Origin: an uncultured Bdellovibrionales bacterium
GTDB lineage: Bacteria > Bdellovibrionota > Bdellovibrionia > Bdellovibrionales > UBA1609
NCBI GenBank assembly: GCA_903833275.1
Contig: CAILEP010000032.1
Span: forward strand, 1 to 40,338
DNA length: 40,338 nt
Reading direction: 5' to 3'
In this document: in pieces, positions 1 through 6,774 of the stretch
Layout of the letters: each line of letters begins with the position of its first letter
How positions within the stretch are numbered: position 1 is the first letter of the stretch
The notes under the pieces: generated by a model
Database searches by the model: none
Seen by the model: only the letters and a program-made list of their open reading frames with translations
Told to the model about the DNA's origin: nothing
Translations under genes and position numbers: made by a program

Positions 1-1
1 C

Positions 2-181
2 AAAGACGCAGCACCCGGTGGCCCCATTCGCGGGCTCGCTTCGAAATCAGCCGATATCGGGCCAGCCCACGAAGATATTTTCGAAAAAATCTCAAACCGC
101 TTTTACGTAGTTTGTCTACGGGACGGATTATACGATTGCGACACACTCAAGAAAATGAAACGAGCAGTTGGCGGTAATTGA
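2..181 (+). pseudogene. 3' end of an unknown reading frame, cut by a mini IS91 element
   Basis: The frame is open from the window edge to a TGA at 179-181. Only the first 40 or so codons (2-121) look like host sequence; they include a stretch reading GLASKSADIGPAHEDIFEK. From base 122 on, the frame runs into the left terminus of a short IS91 derivative, and the last 19 codons are a by-product of that repeat, because the same 61 bases occur at 1951-2011 behind a different upstream sequence. I do not recognise the family. The true gene may have continued past the insertion; whether the fragment at 212-424 is its other half cannot be decided here. Confidence 0.3.
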
Positions 182-224
182 GCCTGGCAAAAGACTAGAA
201 ATGGGCTTTAAACCGCCTATACGC
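122..224 (+). mobile_element. Mini IS91-family derivative, copy A (103 bp, both termini kept)
   Basis: Bases 122-182 are identical to 1951-2011, and bases 183-224 match the last 42 bases of copy B (2277-2318) and copy C (to 5463) with a few differences. The element therefore keeps a left end starting GACGGATTATACG and a right end finishing GGCTTTAAACCGCCTATACGC, and has lost everything between them, including the transposase. No target-site duplication is visible, as expected for rolling-circle IS91 elements. It cannot move by itself. Which end is oriIS and which terIS is not shown by the sequence; in IS91 itself oriIS lies downstream of the transposase, which would be the right end here. Confidence 0.7.
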
Positions 225-424
225 TTATTAAACCAAAAGAACTCACCCTACTTTGCGAAAATGCCAATTTGTTTGTTCAGGCAATGGTTGGTATAAAACC
301 AGTTTTTTCTACCATACCTTATAGCAATTTGCTCACTGGGGTAGTGCCGCGAGGTTTTAAATTCGAGTTGACTAAATCTCTCGCGCTTTCGCACATGGGT
401 TTTGCAGTTAAAGGGGAGCGGTGA
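212..424 (+). pseudogene. C-terminal fragment of an unknown protein abutting the IS end
   Basis: The frame opens after a TAA at 209-211 and runs to TGA at 422-424, about 70 codons. All but the first four codons lie beyond the IS right terminus at 224. It reads like real protein (for example SHMGFAVKGER at the end) but has no convincing start: only internal TTG and ATG codons without a ribosome binding site. It is more AT-rich than the fragment at 2-121. I do not recognise the family. It is probably the surviving 3' part of a gene broken by the insertion. Confidence 0.3.
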
Positions 425-460
425 ATGCGCGGGCCGTCCGGGCCGGCGTCCCGTGACTAA

Positions 461-1228
461 CTATGGAAATTTTGTCAAATCGGGGAGTGTTGAACCTAAT
501 TCCTGATCACCATCTTCTGCTTCCCAAAAAAAGGGTTCGCTTCTACTAAATAATGTCCAATGCAGCCCATCGTAATGATATCTCGAGTAGTAAGTGGCAA
601 ACTCTTCGAAAGACCCATCGGGGCGACAGTGTACGACTAGAATATCATTATTTAAATTATTCGGGTCGAAGTTCCATGCTGATTTTAAACTTCTCATAAG
701 AGAAATCTGAACGGTTTTGTGTGATTTTTTGTCAAAGGCCTTCGCCCAGGCAATAGAGTGTGCGTCTAACTCTAATATTTGTGTAATGGGCCCATTATAT
801 GATCCAAATTCGATGCCAAAATCTTGGGTGACCAAAAATACCCGTTTACTAGCATTGCCAATATTTTTTTCTTTGATGTTAGCGTAGGTTTTTTCGAGAG
901 GTAAAAGCTGAACAGTGTGATGGGCCTTCGAGTGTTCATAAGAAACTAGAGCAACTAAGGCCGGTTTCACGGGCAGATTCAAGAATTTCAGTGAACGAGT
1001 GGGATTTTGATCCGGGTCATGCTCCCGTAATAATTTAATGTCAGAATTGGTCAGTCGCTTGTCTCGCCATATCTCTAGGGCGCCGTCAATCCCGTCGATT
1101 TTTTTTGTTAGCAGTATTTTTTGATGAACTACAAAGCCAGGGTGGGTTGGGTATGCAGCCGCGGCCTCAGCACAATGAAATGAAATTATTATTATGAAGA
1201 AAAAAAGCGTTTTTTTCAAAAGATTCAT
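461..1228 (-). CDS. Secreted protein of unknown function
   Basis: A protein of 255 residues from the ATG at 1226-1228. This start is chosen because it puts a classical signal peptide at the N-terminus: two lysines at residues 5-6, a core of Phe, Ile and Leu, and a small-residue Ala-rich cleavage region near residue 25. The open frame extends upstream to about 1312, but that extension overlaps the DUF2442 gene and lacks signal character. No good Shine-Dalgarno sequence precedes the ATG. The mature part has no recognised domain; it is mixed alpha/beta in appearance with many aromatic residues toward the C-terminus (about residues 215-240) and one Cys. It lies in an IS-rich region and may be accessory cargo. 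Periplasmic or outer-surface location is inferred from the signal peptide only. Confidence 0.6.
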   Translation of the reverse strand: MNLLKKTLFFFIIIISFHCAEAAAAYPTHPGFVVHQKILLTKKIDGIDGALEIWRDKRLTNSDIKLLREHDPDQNPTRSLKFLNLPVKPALVALVSYEHSKAHHTVQLLPLEKTYANIKEKNIGNASKRVFLVTQDFGIEFGSYNGPITQILELDAHSIAWAKAFDKKSHKTVQISLMRSLKSAWNFDPNNLNNDILVVHCRPDGSFEEFATYYSRYHYDGLHWTLFSRSEPFFWEAEDGDQELGSTLPDLTKFP

Positions 1229-1304
1229 CTGGAGCCGTCTTTGTTCCAATATGTGACCTGTTGTTTTCCTGTTTGTTTCGCTTTGGCAAACATCGGCAAG
1301 GCCC

Positions 1305-1553
1305 TCAAGCACTCAATAGATAATCTGCACTCAAATCGGCACCGCATTCCCACTGAACGCCGCCAACAATATTGACTGTCACTTTTTTAAATTCGTCTTT
1401 ATCGCGGAGTTTGGTAAATACTGGAGGTGGGTTCTTTAACAGTAAAGATAGATCGACTTTTTTGTTCTTCCCATTAGTGAATTGAATATTCAACAAAAAA
1501 TCAGATTCGGCCATGACAGATTCGACTTCAATCATTTCAGCGCCTTCGATCAT
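1305..1553 (-). CDS. DUF2442 family protein
   Basis: A protein of 82 residues. The family pattern is visible: an N-terminal beta strand, an FTNG turn, a VDLSLLL segment, a central FTKL followed by a charged stretch (RDKDEF), then V-GG-VQWECGADLSADYL at the end, matching the usual W-x-(D/G)-GADLS ending of DUF2442. The ATG at 1553 lies 2 bases after the stop of the broken DUF4160 frame, suggesting translational coupling; the next ATG, at 1535, has AAGG eight bases upstream and is also possible. DUF2442 genes are commonly found after DUF4160 genes, in pairs that are suspected toxin-antitoxin modules without firm biochemical proof. Here the partner is a pseudogene while this gene remains open. 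A second, intact pair is at 27270-27816. Confidence 0.75.
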   Translation of the reverse strand: MIEGAEMIEVESVMAESDFLLNIQFTNGKNKKVDLSLLLKNPPPVFTKLRDKDEFKKVTVNIVGGVQWECGADLSADYLLSA

Positions 1554-1555
1554 AT

Positions 1556-1748
1556 TTACTCCAGTGGCGATACGGGATATACGGGTTTGCCAGCTTTTGC
1601 TAAATCCCAATCCGCCATCAATTCTGTATTTCGAATCTTAATCCATTCGCAGATCAAATGATTGATAGACAGCGTGTGTATGTGGCGGATTATGATCTAA
1701 AAACTGAATGTAGACTGTAATGCCATAAAAATAACAAATTTGAGGCAT
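1556..1748 (-). pseudogene. Broken DUF4160 gene (internal deletion and frameshift)
   Basis: On the minus strand an ATG at 1748, preceded by GGGAGAT, starts a typical DUF4160 N-terminus: MPQICYFYGITVYI, then DHNPPHTHA, the family's conserved HxPPHxH-like motif. The frame meets TAA at 1638-1640 after 36 codons. In another frame, just after this point, the family's C-terminus follows: EWIKIRNTELMADWDLAKAG and then KPVYPVSPLE, ending with TAA at 1556-1558. Roughly 25-30 codons of the centre are missing and the two parts are out of frame. The downstream DUF2442 gene starts 2 bases later. The family assignment rests on my reading of both ends. Confidence 0.75.
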
Positions 1749-1803
1749 TTAAAATCTCCCAGGGCTAAGGAAGTCTCTTCGAGCACCTAATCAATTCACT
1801 GTA

Positions 1804-1923
1804 ATGGAAAAAAAGAAATTCTGCAAATTGTGGCATTGCCAGAGGGGGATTGCTTGGTGCGGGGATTGCTCGGGCCATCCTGGCCCTCGCGCAGAGGATT
1901 TTGAGCTCTGGATAAGCCTCTAG
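1804..1923 (+). pseudogene. Small Cys-rich fragment resembling DUF3795
   Basis: A 39-codon frame starts with MEKKKFCKLWHCQRG and contains a CGDC motif; the pattern C-x4-C-x6-C-x2-C (Cys at residues 7, 12, 19 and 22) followed by a GHPGP turn and a FELW segment resembles the last third of DUF3795 zinc-ribbon-like proteins, in which the final Cys pair sits in a C-x-x-C-x-x-x-P-C context. The last Cys is Pro here. The upstream half of the family is absent and there is no clear ribosome binding site. It ends 28 bases before the left end of IS copy B, so I read it as a remnant. A stem of GGGCCA/TGGCCC (about 1873-1887) lies inside it. Confidence 0.3.
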
Positions 1924-1950
1924 CTCATAAATAACCACAGAAGAGAGTTC

Positions 1951-2318
1951 GACGGATTATACGATTGCGACACACTCAAGAAAATGAAACGAGCAGTTGG
2001 CGGTAATTGAGATCGCATCGGGTATGTATCGCCCGCTCCACATACATGGCCGTCATCGTCCGAGATTTCGGCACGTGTTCGTCCGGCTGTCCGCTGACAT
2101 TTCAAGAGCAGGTGGTGCAAGACGCCGGCTCGGGGGCCACCAGCCTCCGATCAATACGACATGCAAACACAAGAATTTTTCGAAAATTAGCTCAGCTGGC
2201 AAACGCAAATTCAGCCACAAAGGTTTGATCCAGACGCCGTTAGGTGAGGAATTCAATTGAAAGTACACGGCTGGTACCTGGCAAATGGCAAGAAATGGGC
2301 TTTAAACCGCCTATACGC
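1951..2318 (+). mobile_element. IS91-family derivative, copy B (368 bp, internally deleted, both termini kept)
   Basis: The left 61 bases equal copy A. Bases 2123-2318 match 5266-5463 of copy C at about 97 percent, with single-base indels. Between them (about 2046-2122) is a frame beginning MAVIVRDFG and continuing to PLTFQEQVVQDA; this resembles the N-terminal segment of IS91-type transposases (an R-x-FG turn followed by LTxxQ). It is then joined out of frame to the last 22 or so codons of the transposase (the same bases encode PARGPPASDQYD in copy C). Copy B is therefore a transposase gene that lost its whole middle. Its right end touches the SNF2 fragment exactly at 2318/2319. Confidence 0.75.
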
Positions 2319-2709
2319 TGCCGTTTTGCTGATGACGCTTAAGGCAGGTGGGGTCGGCCTCAATCTCACCAAAGCCAGTTATGTCTTTCACCTCGAACCG
2401 TGGTGGAACCCCGCCGTCGAAAATCAGGCCACCGATCACGTTCATCGAATTGGCCAAAAACGTGCGGTGCAAGTTTATCGATATATTATGCATGAATCTG
2501 TCGAAGAGAAAATCGAGCGTTTAAAGCTGCAAAAGCAGCAGCGCTTTGATGCCATGTTCACCGAAGATGAAGTGATTGCGGCCGGTGATTCGCAGATCGC
2601 ACTGGCCGCCGATGCGAAGGGCGCCCGCGATGTTAGCCCCACGGCTGAGATTGCCCGCGCTGGCGGTAGCCATCTTAGCCAAAGTGATTTTCAGTTTTTG
2701 CTGTCGTAA
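2319..2709 (+). pseudogene. SNF2-family helicase, C-terminal remnant
   Basis: About 129 codons from the end of a SNF2/RapA-like ATPase. Visible are helicase motif V ([11 protein letters not shown]), the block [15 protein letters not shown], motif VI ([18 protein letters not shown]) and the tail [20 protein letters not shown], all standard for the end of the second RecA domain. The N-terminal Walker A, DExx box and most of the second domain are absent from the window, so the gene is cut at the IS right terminus. The frame continues upstream into the IS to a TTG at 2257 that has AGGA seven bases before it, so a 150-residue hybrid could be translated; it would have no ATPase activity. It ends 15 bases from the convergent gene at 2725. 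Confidence 0.85.
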
Positions 2710-2724
2710 GAGTGAATTTAAATT

Positions 2725-3393
2725 CTATAACAGAGTTTCAAAGTTCTTCTTCGTTGCCCAAGCTGAACCGAAAGATGAATAAGATAGTTTTGCAAGTTTA
2801 GAAGGGGTCAGTTCACTGAATTTCTCGAGCAAAGCCCATTGATCGGCCTTATAGCTAGGCCCAATTATTATTCGGTAGCGATAGTTTGAATTGATTTTTG
2901 CTAGCCGTGACGGCTCAAGAATGTCGCGAGGCCTGTTTCTCAAAACATTGCCAGGGGCGCGAAGACATGAGCCCTTAAATCTTGGGTCTTCGCCATGTCG
3001 TCCGACCTGAAAATCCATCCCGACGTCTAACAAATCTAGCTGCTTACCTTTATAGAGACGTCTTAGTTTCATAAAGCGGGGGTCGGTTAATATGTTTTTT
3101 GCCGTGGCACTCCAAAAGCAAACGAGTATCTTGTCTTTCTGAAGAGAGCGAATCATTTTTGTTAATCGATCAGCATTAATGGCCGCATGGTGAATTTCGA
3201 GCCAGTTGACTAAAAGTGAAAGGGTTCGCAAATCACCTTGAAGACCTTCAATTGAAGCGGCAATAAGTGTGTTTTCAATATTTGGATTTTCAGAGCCTTC
3301 AGCCGTAATTAAAAAGCCTATTGCCGCCATGTCTTTTGACAGCTCATCTTTTGTTGCAAATTGCGACGGCAGATTTTCTCTTTTAAAACTCAT
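2725..3393 (-). CDS. Unknown protein, second gene of the nucleotidyltransferase operon
   Basis: A protein of 222 residues beginning MSFKRENLPSQF. The ATG at 3393 is chosen because it overlaps the end of the nucleotidyltransferase gene by 11 bases and has GAAGG at a normal distance; the frame is open further upstream but that would run deep into its neighbour. No signal peptide or membrane segment. The first 100 residues look helical (LSLLVNWLEIHHAAI, a lysine-rich KMIRSLQKDK) and are followed by ILVCFWSAT; the second half is basic, with RFMKLRRLYKGKQLDLLD, several Arg-Pro and Arg-Asn turns, and YRYRIIIGPSYKADQW. I do not recognise the family. Tight coupling to a nucleotidyltransferase-fold gene suggests a partner in a toxin-antitoxin-like or defence pair, but the sequence does not show which partner is toxic. 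Confidence 0.75.
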   Translation of the reverse strand: MSFKRENLPSQFATKDELSKDMAAIGFLITAEGSENPNIENTLIAASIEGLQGDLRTLSLLVNWLEIHHAAINADRLTKMIRSLQKDKILVCFWSATAKNILTDPRFMKLRRLYKGKQLDLLDVGMDFQVGRHGEDPRFKGSCLRAPGNVLRNRPRDILEPSRLAKINSNYRYRIIIGPSYKADQWALLEKFSELTPSKLAKLSYSSFGSAWATKKNFETLL

Positions 3394-3928
3394 AGCCAAG
3401 CACCTTCGCAACTTCGGTAAAAATATTTTCAACATGCTTCGGCCAATTTGGGTTGGCGTCTTGATTTTGTACCCACTCAATCGAATCTTTTAGCTCTAAA
3501 AGCGTGGGTTTTAAGGCAACACAATCGGCGAGGTCATCTTGCCGATCAGCCTGGGCGTAGAGTTTGGTTTTAAGTAGATCAGCCCTCGCCAGCCCTTTAA
3601 AAATAATCGCCTTGCCGGTGAAAACTGGCACAAGTCGACTCTCCCATTTTTTCGGAAGATTTCGTTTAAGGGTTGCCGGGCCATTATTAAACCAGTGTTT
3701 TGTTATGTCGACGTTGCCAATAGACCGCTGTTCATTTGCGAACGCAATCGACGCGCTTAAAATTTCGTCTGGTATTTGTGGGTCAAGCACATCACAATCT
3801 CTTGTTAGTCTTGAAACTACCCCAAGCAAATTGAGTGCGGCCCCGCCAATCACGACACCCTCAAAATGAAGCCCGCGTATTGCTAGATAAGCATCGAAGC
3901 TTGAAATAATCTTGTTTATGGGCAGCAT
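3383..3928 (-). CDS. Nucleotidyltransferase-fold protein (DUF6036/AbiEii-like), first gene of a two-gene operon
   Basis: A protein of 181 residues. The nucleotidyltransferase signature is near the N-terminus: VVIGGAALNLLG, then SRLTRDCDVLD, corresponding to the GG(S/A)-x-(n)-DxD core, with Asp-Cys-Asp as the likely metal site. Farther on, a conserved-looking LARADLLKTKLYAQADRQDD helix is typical of DUF6036-type proteins. The ATG at 3928 is preferred over the one at 3952, because it has GGAG nine bases upstream and because the predicted transcript starts near 3951, which would leave the earlier ATG out. Proteins with this fold act as toxins or antitoxins in several systems (AbiE, MenT, MNT-HEPN); the role here is inferred. 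The following gene overlaps by 11 bases. Confidence 0.75.
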   Translation of the reverse strand: MLPINKIISSFDAYLAIRGLHFEGVVIGGAALNLLGVVSRLTRDCDVLDPQIPDEILSASIAFANEQRSIGNVDITKHWFNNGPATLKRNLPKKWESRLVPVFTGKAIIFKGLARADLLKTKLYAQADRQDDLADCVALKPTLLELKDSIEWVQNQDANPNWPKHVENIFTEVAKVLGYEF

Positions 3929-3944
3929 GTTTGGGTGCTCCTTC

Positions 3945-3986
3945 GGTATCATTTAAAATGATACCAATTTTTTAGTTATTTGTCAA
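3945..3986 (-). promoter_or_regulatory. Sigma70-type promoter with a 21-bp palindromic operator
   Basis: Read on the minus strand, TTGACA (3981-3986) and TATCAT (3958-3963) are separated by exactly 17 bases. The -10 box lies inside a perfect palindrome at 3945-3965, GGTATCATTT-T-AAATGATACC on the minus strand. The expected transcription start (about 3951) is also inside it, and the chosen start codon follows at 3928. A protein bound to this palindrome would block RNA polymerase, so autorepression of the downstream operon is a reasonable inference. Confidence 0.75.
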
Positions 3987-4037
3987 AAAGGGTCAGGGCG
4001 GTGCAAGTTATTGAATATACGTCGGTAATTATATTTC

Positions 4038-4613
4038 TCATTTTGGGGCAGCCCTCGGGTCGATGTTGCTCACTGGCCCCTCATCATTCTCTTCTTTCAA
4101 ATACGGAATATAGTTTTCTCTCCAAACTCCGCTTTTTGTTTTCATATTGAATAAGGTCCAGAGTGACACGGTCGGGTCGCCTGTATTGGCAATAAATGTC
4201 GGCAGCAGGGCCGCGTAAAGGCAAATACCTTTTTGATTTTGAATAAGACTCTGCCATTCTGACAGAATCTCTTGGGTCTCATCTGATGATTCAAAGTCAT
4301 AATCAAATTGGTGATAATGCCCAGCCAATTCAACCCCAACACTTGGCACGTCATAGTCAGTCGCTGAGTCGCAACCCTCTGGCCGACAGTATTTGATGGT
4401 TTGAAGTCGAATGTCTTCTGTCGAGAAACATTGCCATTCGCTATAAACCGCCCAAGGTGATTCGTCACCGATGGCAGACGATAGAGATGGCCCCATCTCT
4501 TCTGCCAACTTAATGTCGTATTGATCGATAATACCAAGAGTAGGGTCTCGGTACATTGATAGATTGCAAAAACTGGCGGCAATCAAAAGTGTTCCAAAAA
4601 TAATTTTCTTCAT
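4038..4613 (-). CDS. Secreted protein of unknown function
   Basis: A protein of 191 residues from the ATG at 4613 (a GTG directly before it, at 4616, is an equally placed alternative; GAGG lies 6 and 9 bases upstream of the two). The N-terminus, MKKIIFGTLLIAASF, is a signal peptide; a Cys follows at about residue 16, but the residue before it is Phe, so a lipobox is doubtful. The mature part is acidic and contains at least four Cys residues, three of them between about residues 60 and 80 (in QCFST, KYCRPEGCDS) and one near residue 131 (KGICLY), which could form disulfides in the periplasm. The C-terminus is acidic and Pro-rich. No family recognised. It stands alone between the nucleotidyltransferase operon and IS copy C. 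Confidence 0.6.
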   Translation of the reverse strand: MKKIIFGTLLIAASFCNLSMYRDPTLGIIDQYDIKLAEEMGPSLSSAIGDESPWAVYSEWQCFSTEDIRLQTIKYCRPEGCDSATDYDVPSVGVELAGHYHQFDYDFESSDETQEILSEWQSLIQNQKGICLYAALLPTFIANTGDPTVSLWTLFNMKTKSGVWRENYIPYLKEENDEGPVSNIDPRAAPK

Positions 4614-4847
4614 CACATTTTACCTCGGTGCATTTTGTTACTCTATAGAATGCTCAGGGGCTCACCGGATCTAAAGTGAAAAATAATTAAATGTGATTTC
4701 CGGACGTTATTGCCAATCTGAGATTGATTGGCCCTACTTAGCGATTCGATGTAATGGGGCCTACGGATGCAGAAGAGAGTCGTATTATTTCAAACTTGAA
4801 CTATCAATCTGTCGGCTCATCTTTTCAAGATTTCTTCTTAGCAAATG

Positions 4848-5333
4848 CTCGTCTACAGATTCAAGAAACCTTGCGGCGACGGCACGGCCGCCATCAAGAT
4901 GAAGCCACTCGAGATGATGGAGCGGCTCGCAGCCCTTGTGCCCCGGCCACGCGTGCACCTAACAAGATTTCACGGAGTGGTCGGGCCGCACTACAAATAC
5001 CGCAAACTTATTGTGCCGAAGAAAAAAGTGGAACTTTCTCTCGTGGCCGGCGCCGATGCCGCGCACCCCGCCGATTCAGATAAGCCACCGGCATCATTCA
5101 AGCGCATCGCCTGGGCACAACTGCTGAAGCGTGTATTCAACATCGACGTCACTGTCTGCTCACACTGTAAAGGCAAGGTCAAAATCATTGCCGCGATTGA
5201 AGACCCCAAGGTAATCAAAAAAATTCTCAATCATATGGGCTTGCCCTCTTCAGCGCCGAGGCTTGCGCCGGCTCGGGGGCCACCAGCCTCCGATCAATAC
5301 GACATGCAAACACAAGAATTTTTCGAAAATTAG
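4848..5333 (+). pseudogene. IS91-family transposase, C-terminal fragment
   Basis: About 161 codons remain. The family's typical end is present: LVYRFKKPCGDGTAAI, then ALVPRPRVHLTRFHGVVGPH, then WAQLLKRVFNIDVTVCSHC with the Cys pair C-x-x-C, then IIAAIEDPKVIKKILNHMGL and a Pro-rich tail PARGPPASDQYD. The N-terminal part with the zinc-binding Cys residues and the catalytic tyrosines of the Y2 rolling-circle domain is missing, so the protein cannot be active. The left boundary is about 4848, where recognisable transposase sequence begins abruptly behind unrelated DNA. The last 22 codons are repeated in copy B. Confidence 0.85.
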
Positions 5334-5463
5334 CTCAGCTGGCAAACGCAAATTCAGCCACAAAAGGTTTGATCCCGACGCCGTTAGGTGAGGAATTCAA
5401 TTGAAAGTACACGGCTGGTACCTGGGCAAAAGGCAAGAAATGGGCTTTAAACCGCCTATACGC
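4848..5463 (+). mobile_element. IS91-family element, copy C (left-truncated, right end intact)
   Basis: The copy holds the transposase remnant plus 130 bases of non-coding right end, finishing at 5463 with the same CCGCCTATACGC terminus as copies A and B. Bases 5266-5463 are the 198-bp repeat shared with 2123-2318. The three right ends are followed by different bases (TTAT, TGCC, GAAG), so the shared sequence really stops here. The left terminus seen in copies A and B is missing. Confidence 0.8.
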
Positions 5464-5471
5464 GAAGAAAG

Positions 5472-5513
5472 ATCGCCGCCACTGTCTAAAGCTTAAACAG
5501 TGACGGCGATTTT
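5472..5513 (+). terminator. Hairpin terminator next to the IS right end
   Basis: ATCGCCGCCACTGT (5472-5485) pairs with ACAGTGACGGCGAT (5497-5510) with one mismatch, and TTT follows. The stem begins nine bases after the IS terminus. The T-run is short, so efficiency is uncertain. It would stop transcription coming rightward out of the IS before the outer-membrane protein gene. Confidence 0.5.
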
Positions 5514-5634
5514 GGGCTCGGGGCAAAATTGAAAGTTTATGGCCGCCTTCCGGTTGGTCTGAATTGATTTGGAGCCCTATTTGGCCCTAAAAAACGCGCC
5601 AGATCTGGCATTAAATTTGTATCTAGTTGAGTCC

Positions 5635-6705
5635 GTGCAAAACAAATCTAAATTTAATTTACCGGCTCTGTTCGTTTTAGTCGCCCTCTTTAGTGGGTCG
5701 GCATTTGCTGACGACGGCTCTGAGTTTTATCTGATGGCGACTCCGGGTATAAGATTGGCAACTGAACAGCACGCCAAGGATGAAAACGGTCAGATGCTTC
5801 AAGACCACCATTTTAATGAGGGCGGGTTTAAGCCTTGGGTCATGGGTTTTCAGCAGGACTTGGGTAAAATCGGCAAGAATAGCTCTTACGGGCTTGATGT
5901 TTGCTACTTGCAAGAGGGCCACCTTAAAAATAATCATCGCGATGGGTTTTGCGGGCTCGGCTATTATAAGTGGGTCGAAGAGAACGGCGGGCTTAAACTC
6001 ATGATCGGTTTGGGCCCTTACGCGGGTTTTAATTCGACCAATCGAAATCAAATTCAAAGAGACAGCAAGCGTATCGGTCTGGCTGCGACGTTTGGTTTAG
6101 AAAAAGAACTGAGCGCACGCCTGGGGGTTAATGTTCGCGTTGAGTTTATGCGCACTGATATTTCAGATTCTTTTGACGGCACGATTATGTTTGTGGGCCT
6201 TTCGAAAAATCTAAACTTTCCGATCACAGGTTACGATGGGTCGACTGAAAAATCTTTTAGTCGCGCTTGGGATGAGAGATTTGGGCGTTGGTCGGCGGCC
6301 TTTGGCGCCACCCAAATAAATGTGCCAGGGCATAATGTGAGCCAAAATTCTTTTGAAATTGAGAGAACCCACTCGCTCATTGATAAGCGCCCAGGCCCCA
6401 TATACTCACTGGTTTTTAAACGTGAGGGCGACACCACGCTCACCAATCGAACAGGAGTGGCGGTGCAGGTCGGTTATGAGGTTCGAGACAGCAACGGTTT
6501 TGTAGCGGGCGGAGAAGTCGGGCCCTACCTCGAGCATGACACAGATTCAAAGCGCACCAGACTCGATGCGCTCAGCCGCGTTTATCTCGGCCGCCAGATG
6601 AATAATATTCTCGTCTCATTGGTTTTTGAGCGCGTGGCTGAGTTTACGACCCAGGCTCGCGATGCAGATACCTTCATGATCGACGTCGGCGTTCAAACCA
6701 ACTAA
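5635..6705 (+). CDS. Predicted outer-membrane or periplasmic beta-rich protein
   Basis: A protein of 356 residues from a GTG at 5635, chosen because it gives a clean signal peptide (two Lys near the start, LPALFVLVALFSGSAFA, cleavage before DDGSEF). An in-frame TTG at 5569 would add 22 residues of poor signal character. The mature part is built of short alternating strands with Gly and aromatic residues, such as GLGYYKW, MIGLGPYAGF, AATFGLEKEL and VQVGYEV, and it ends in a strand-like TFMIDVGVQTN; this is the look of a beta-barrel. There seem to be two halves: about 25-190 (like PagP or OmpA-type barrels) and 200-356. I cannot name the family. It is read toward, and ends 70 bases from, the ABC ATPase gene; the gap between them (6706-6774) contains short GC-rich inverted repeats. 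Confidence 0.65.
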   Translation: MQNKSKFNLPALFVLVALFSGSAFADDGSEFYLMATPGIRLATEQHAKDENGQMLQDHHFNEGGFKPWVMGFQQDLGKIGKNSSYGLDVCYLQEGHLKNNHRDGFCGLGYYKWVEENGGLKLMIGLGPYAGFNSTNRNQIQRDSKRIGLAATFGLEKELSARLGVNVRVEFMRTDISDSFDGTIMFVGLSKNLNFPITGYDGSTEKSFSRAWDERFGRWSAAFGATQINVPGHNVSQNSFEIERTHSLIDKRPGPIYSLVFKREGDTTLTNRTGVAVQVGYEVRDSNGFVAGGEVGPYLEHDTDSKRTRLDALSRVYLGRQMNNILVSLVFERVAEFTTQARDADTFMIDVGVQTN

Positions 6706-6774
6706 AAAATGCTGCGGTGTCCACCAAAGTCGAGTGGGACAGCGCCACCGGCGCGTGGGGCCCACCGACGGCCG

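Noticed and set aside
1920-2268. Several short frames on both strands over IS copy B
   Set aside because: They are fragments of the deleted transposase and of the IS terminus, joined out of frame.
4142-4582. 146-codon minus-strand frame inside the secreted-protein gene
   Set aside because: It is a shifted frame of the gene at 4038-4613, without signal peptide or ribosome site.
5520-5560. Possible extension of IS copy C beyond 5463 (TTGAAAGTTTATGGCC resembles TTGAAAGTACACGGCT inside the IS)
   Set aside because: Only about a dozen bases agree and the surrounding sequence differs; the end at 5463 is supported by three copies.
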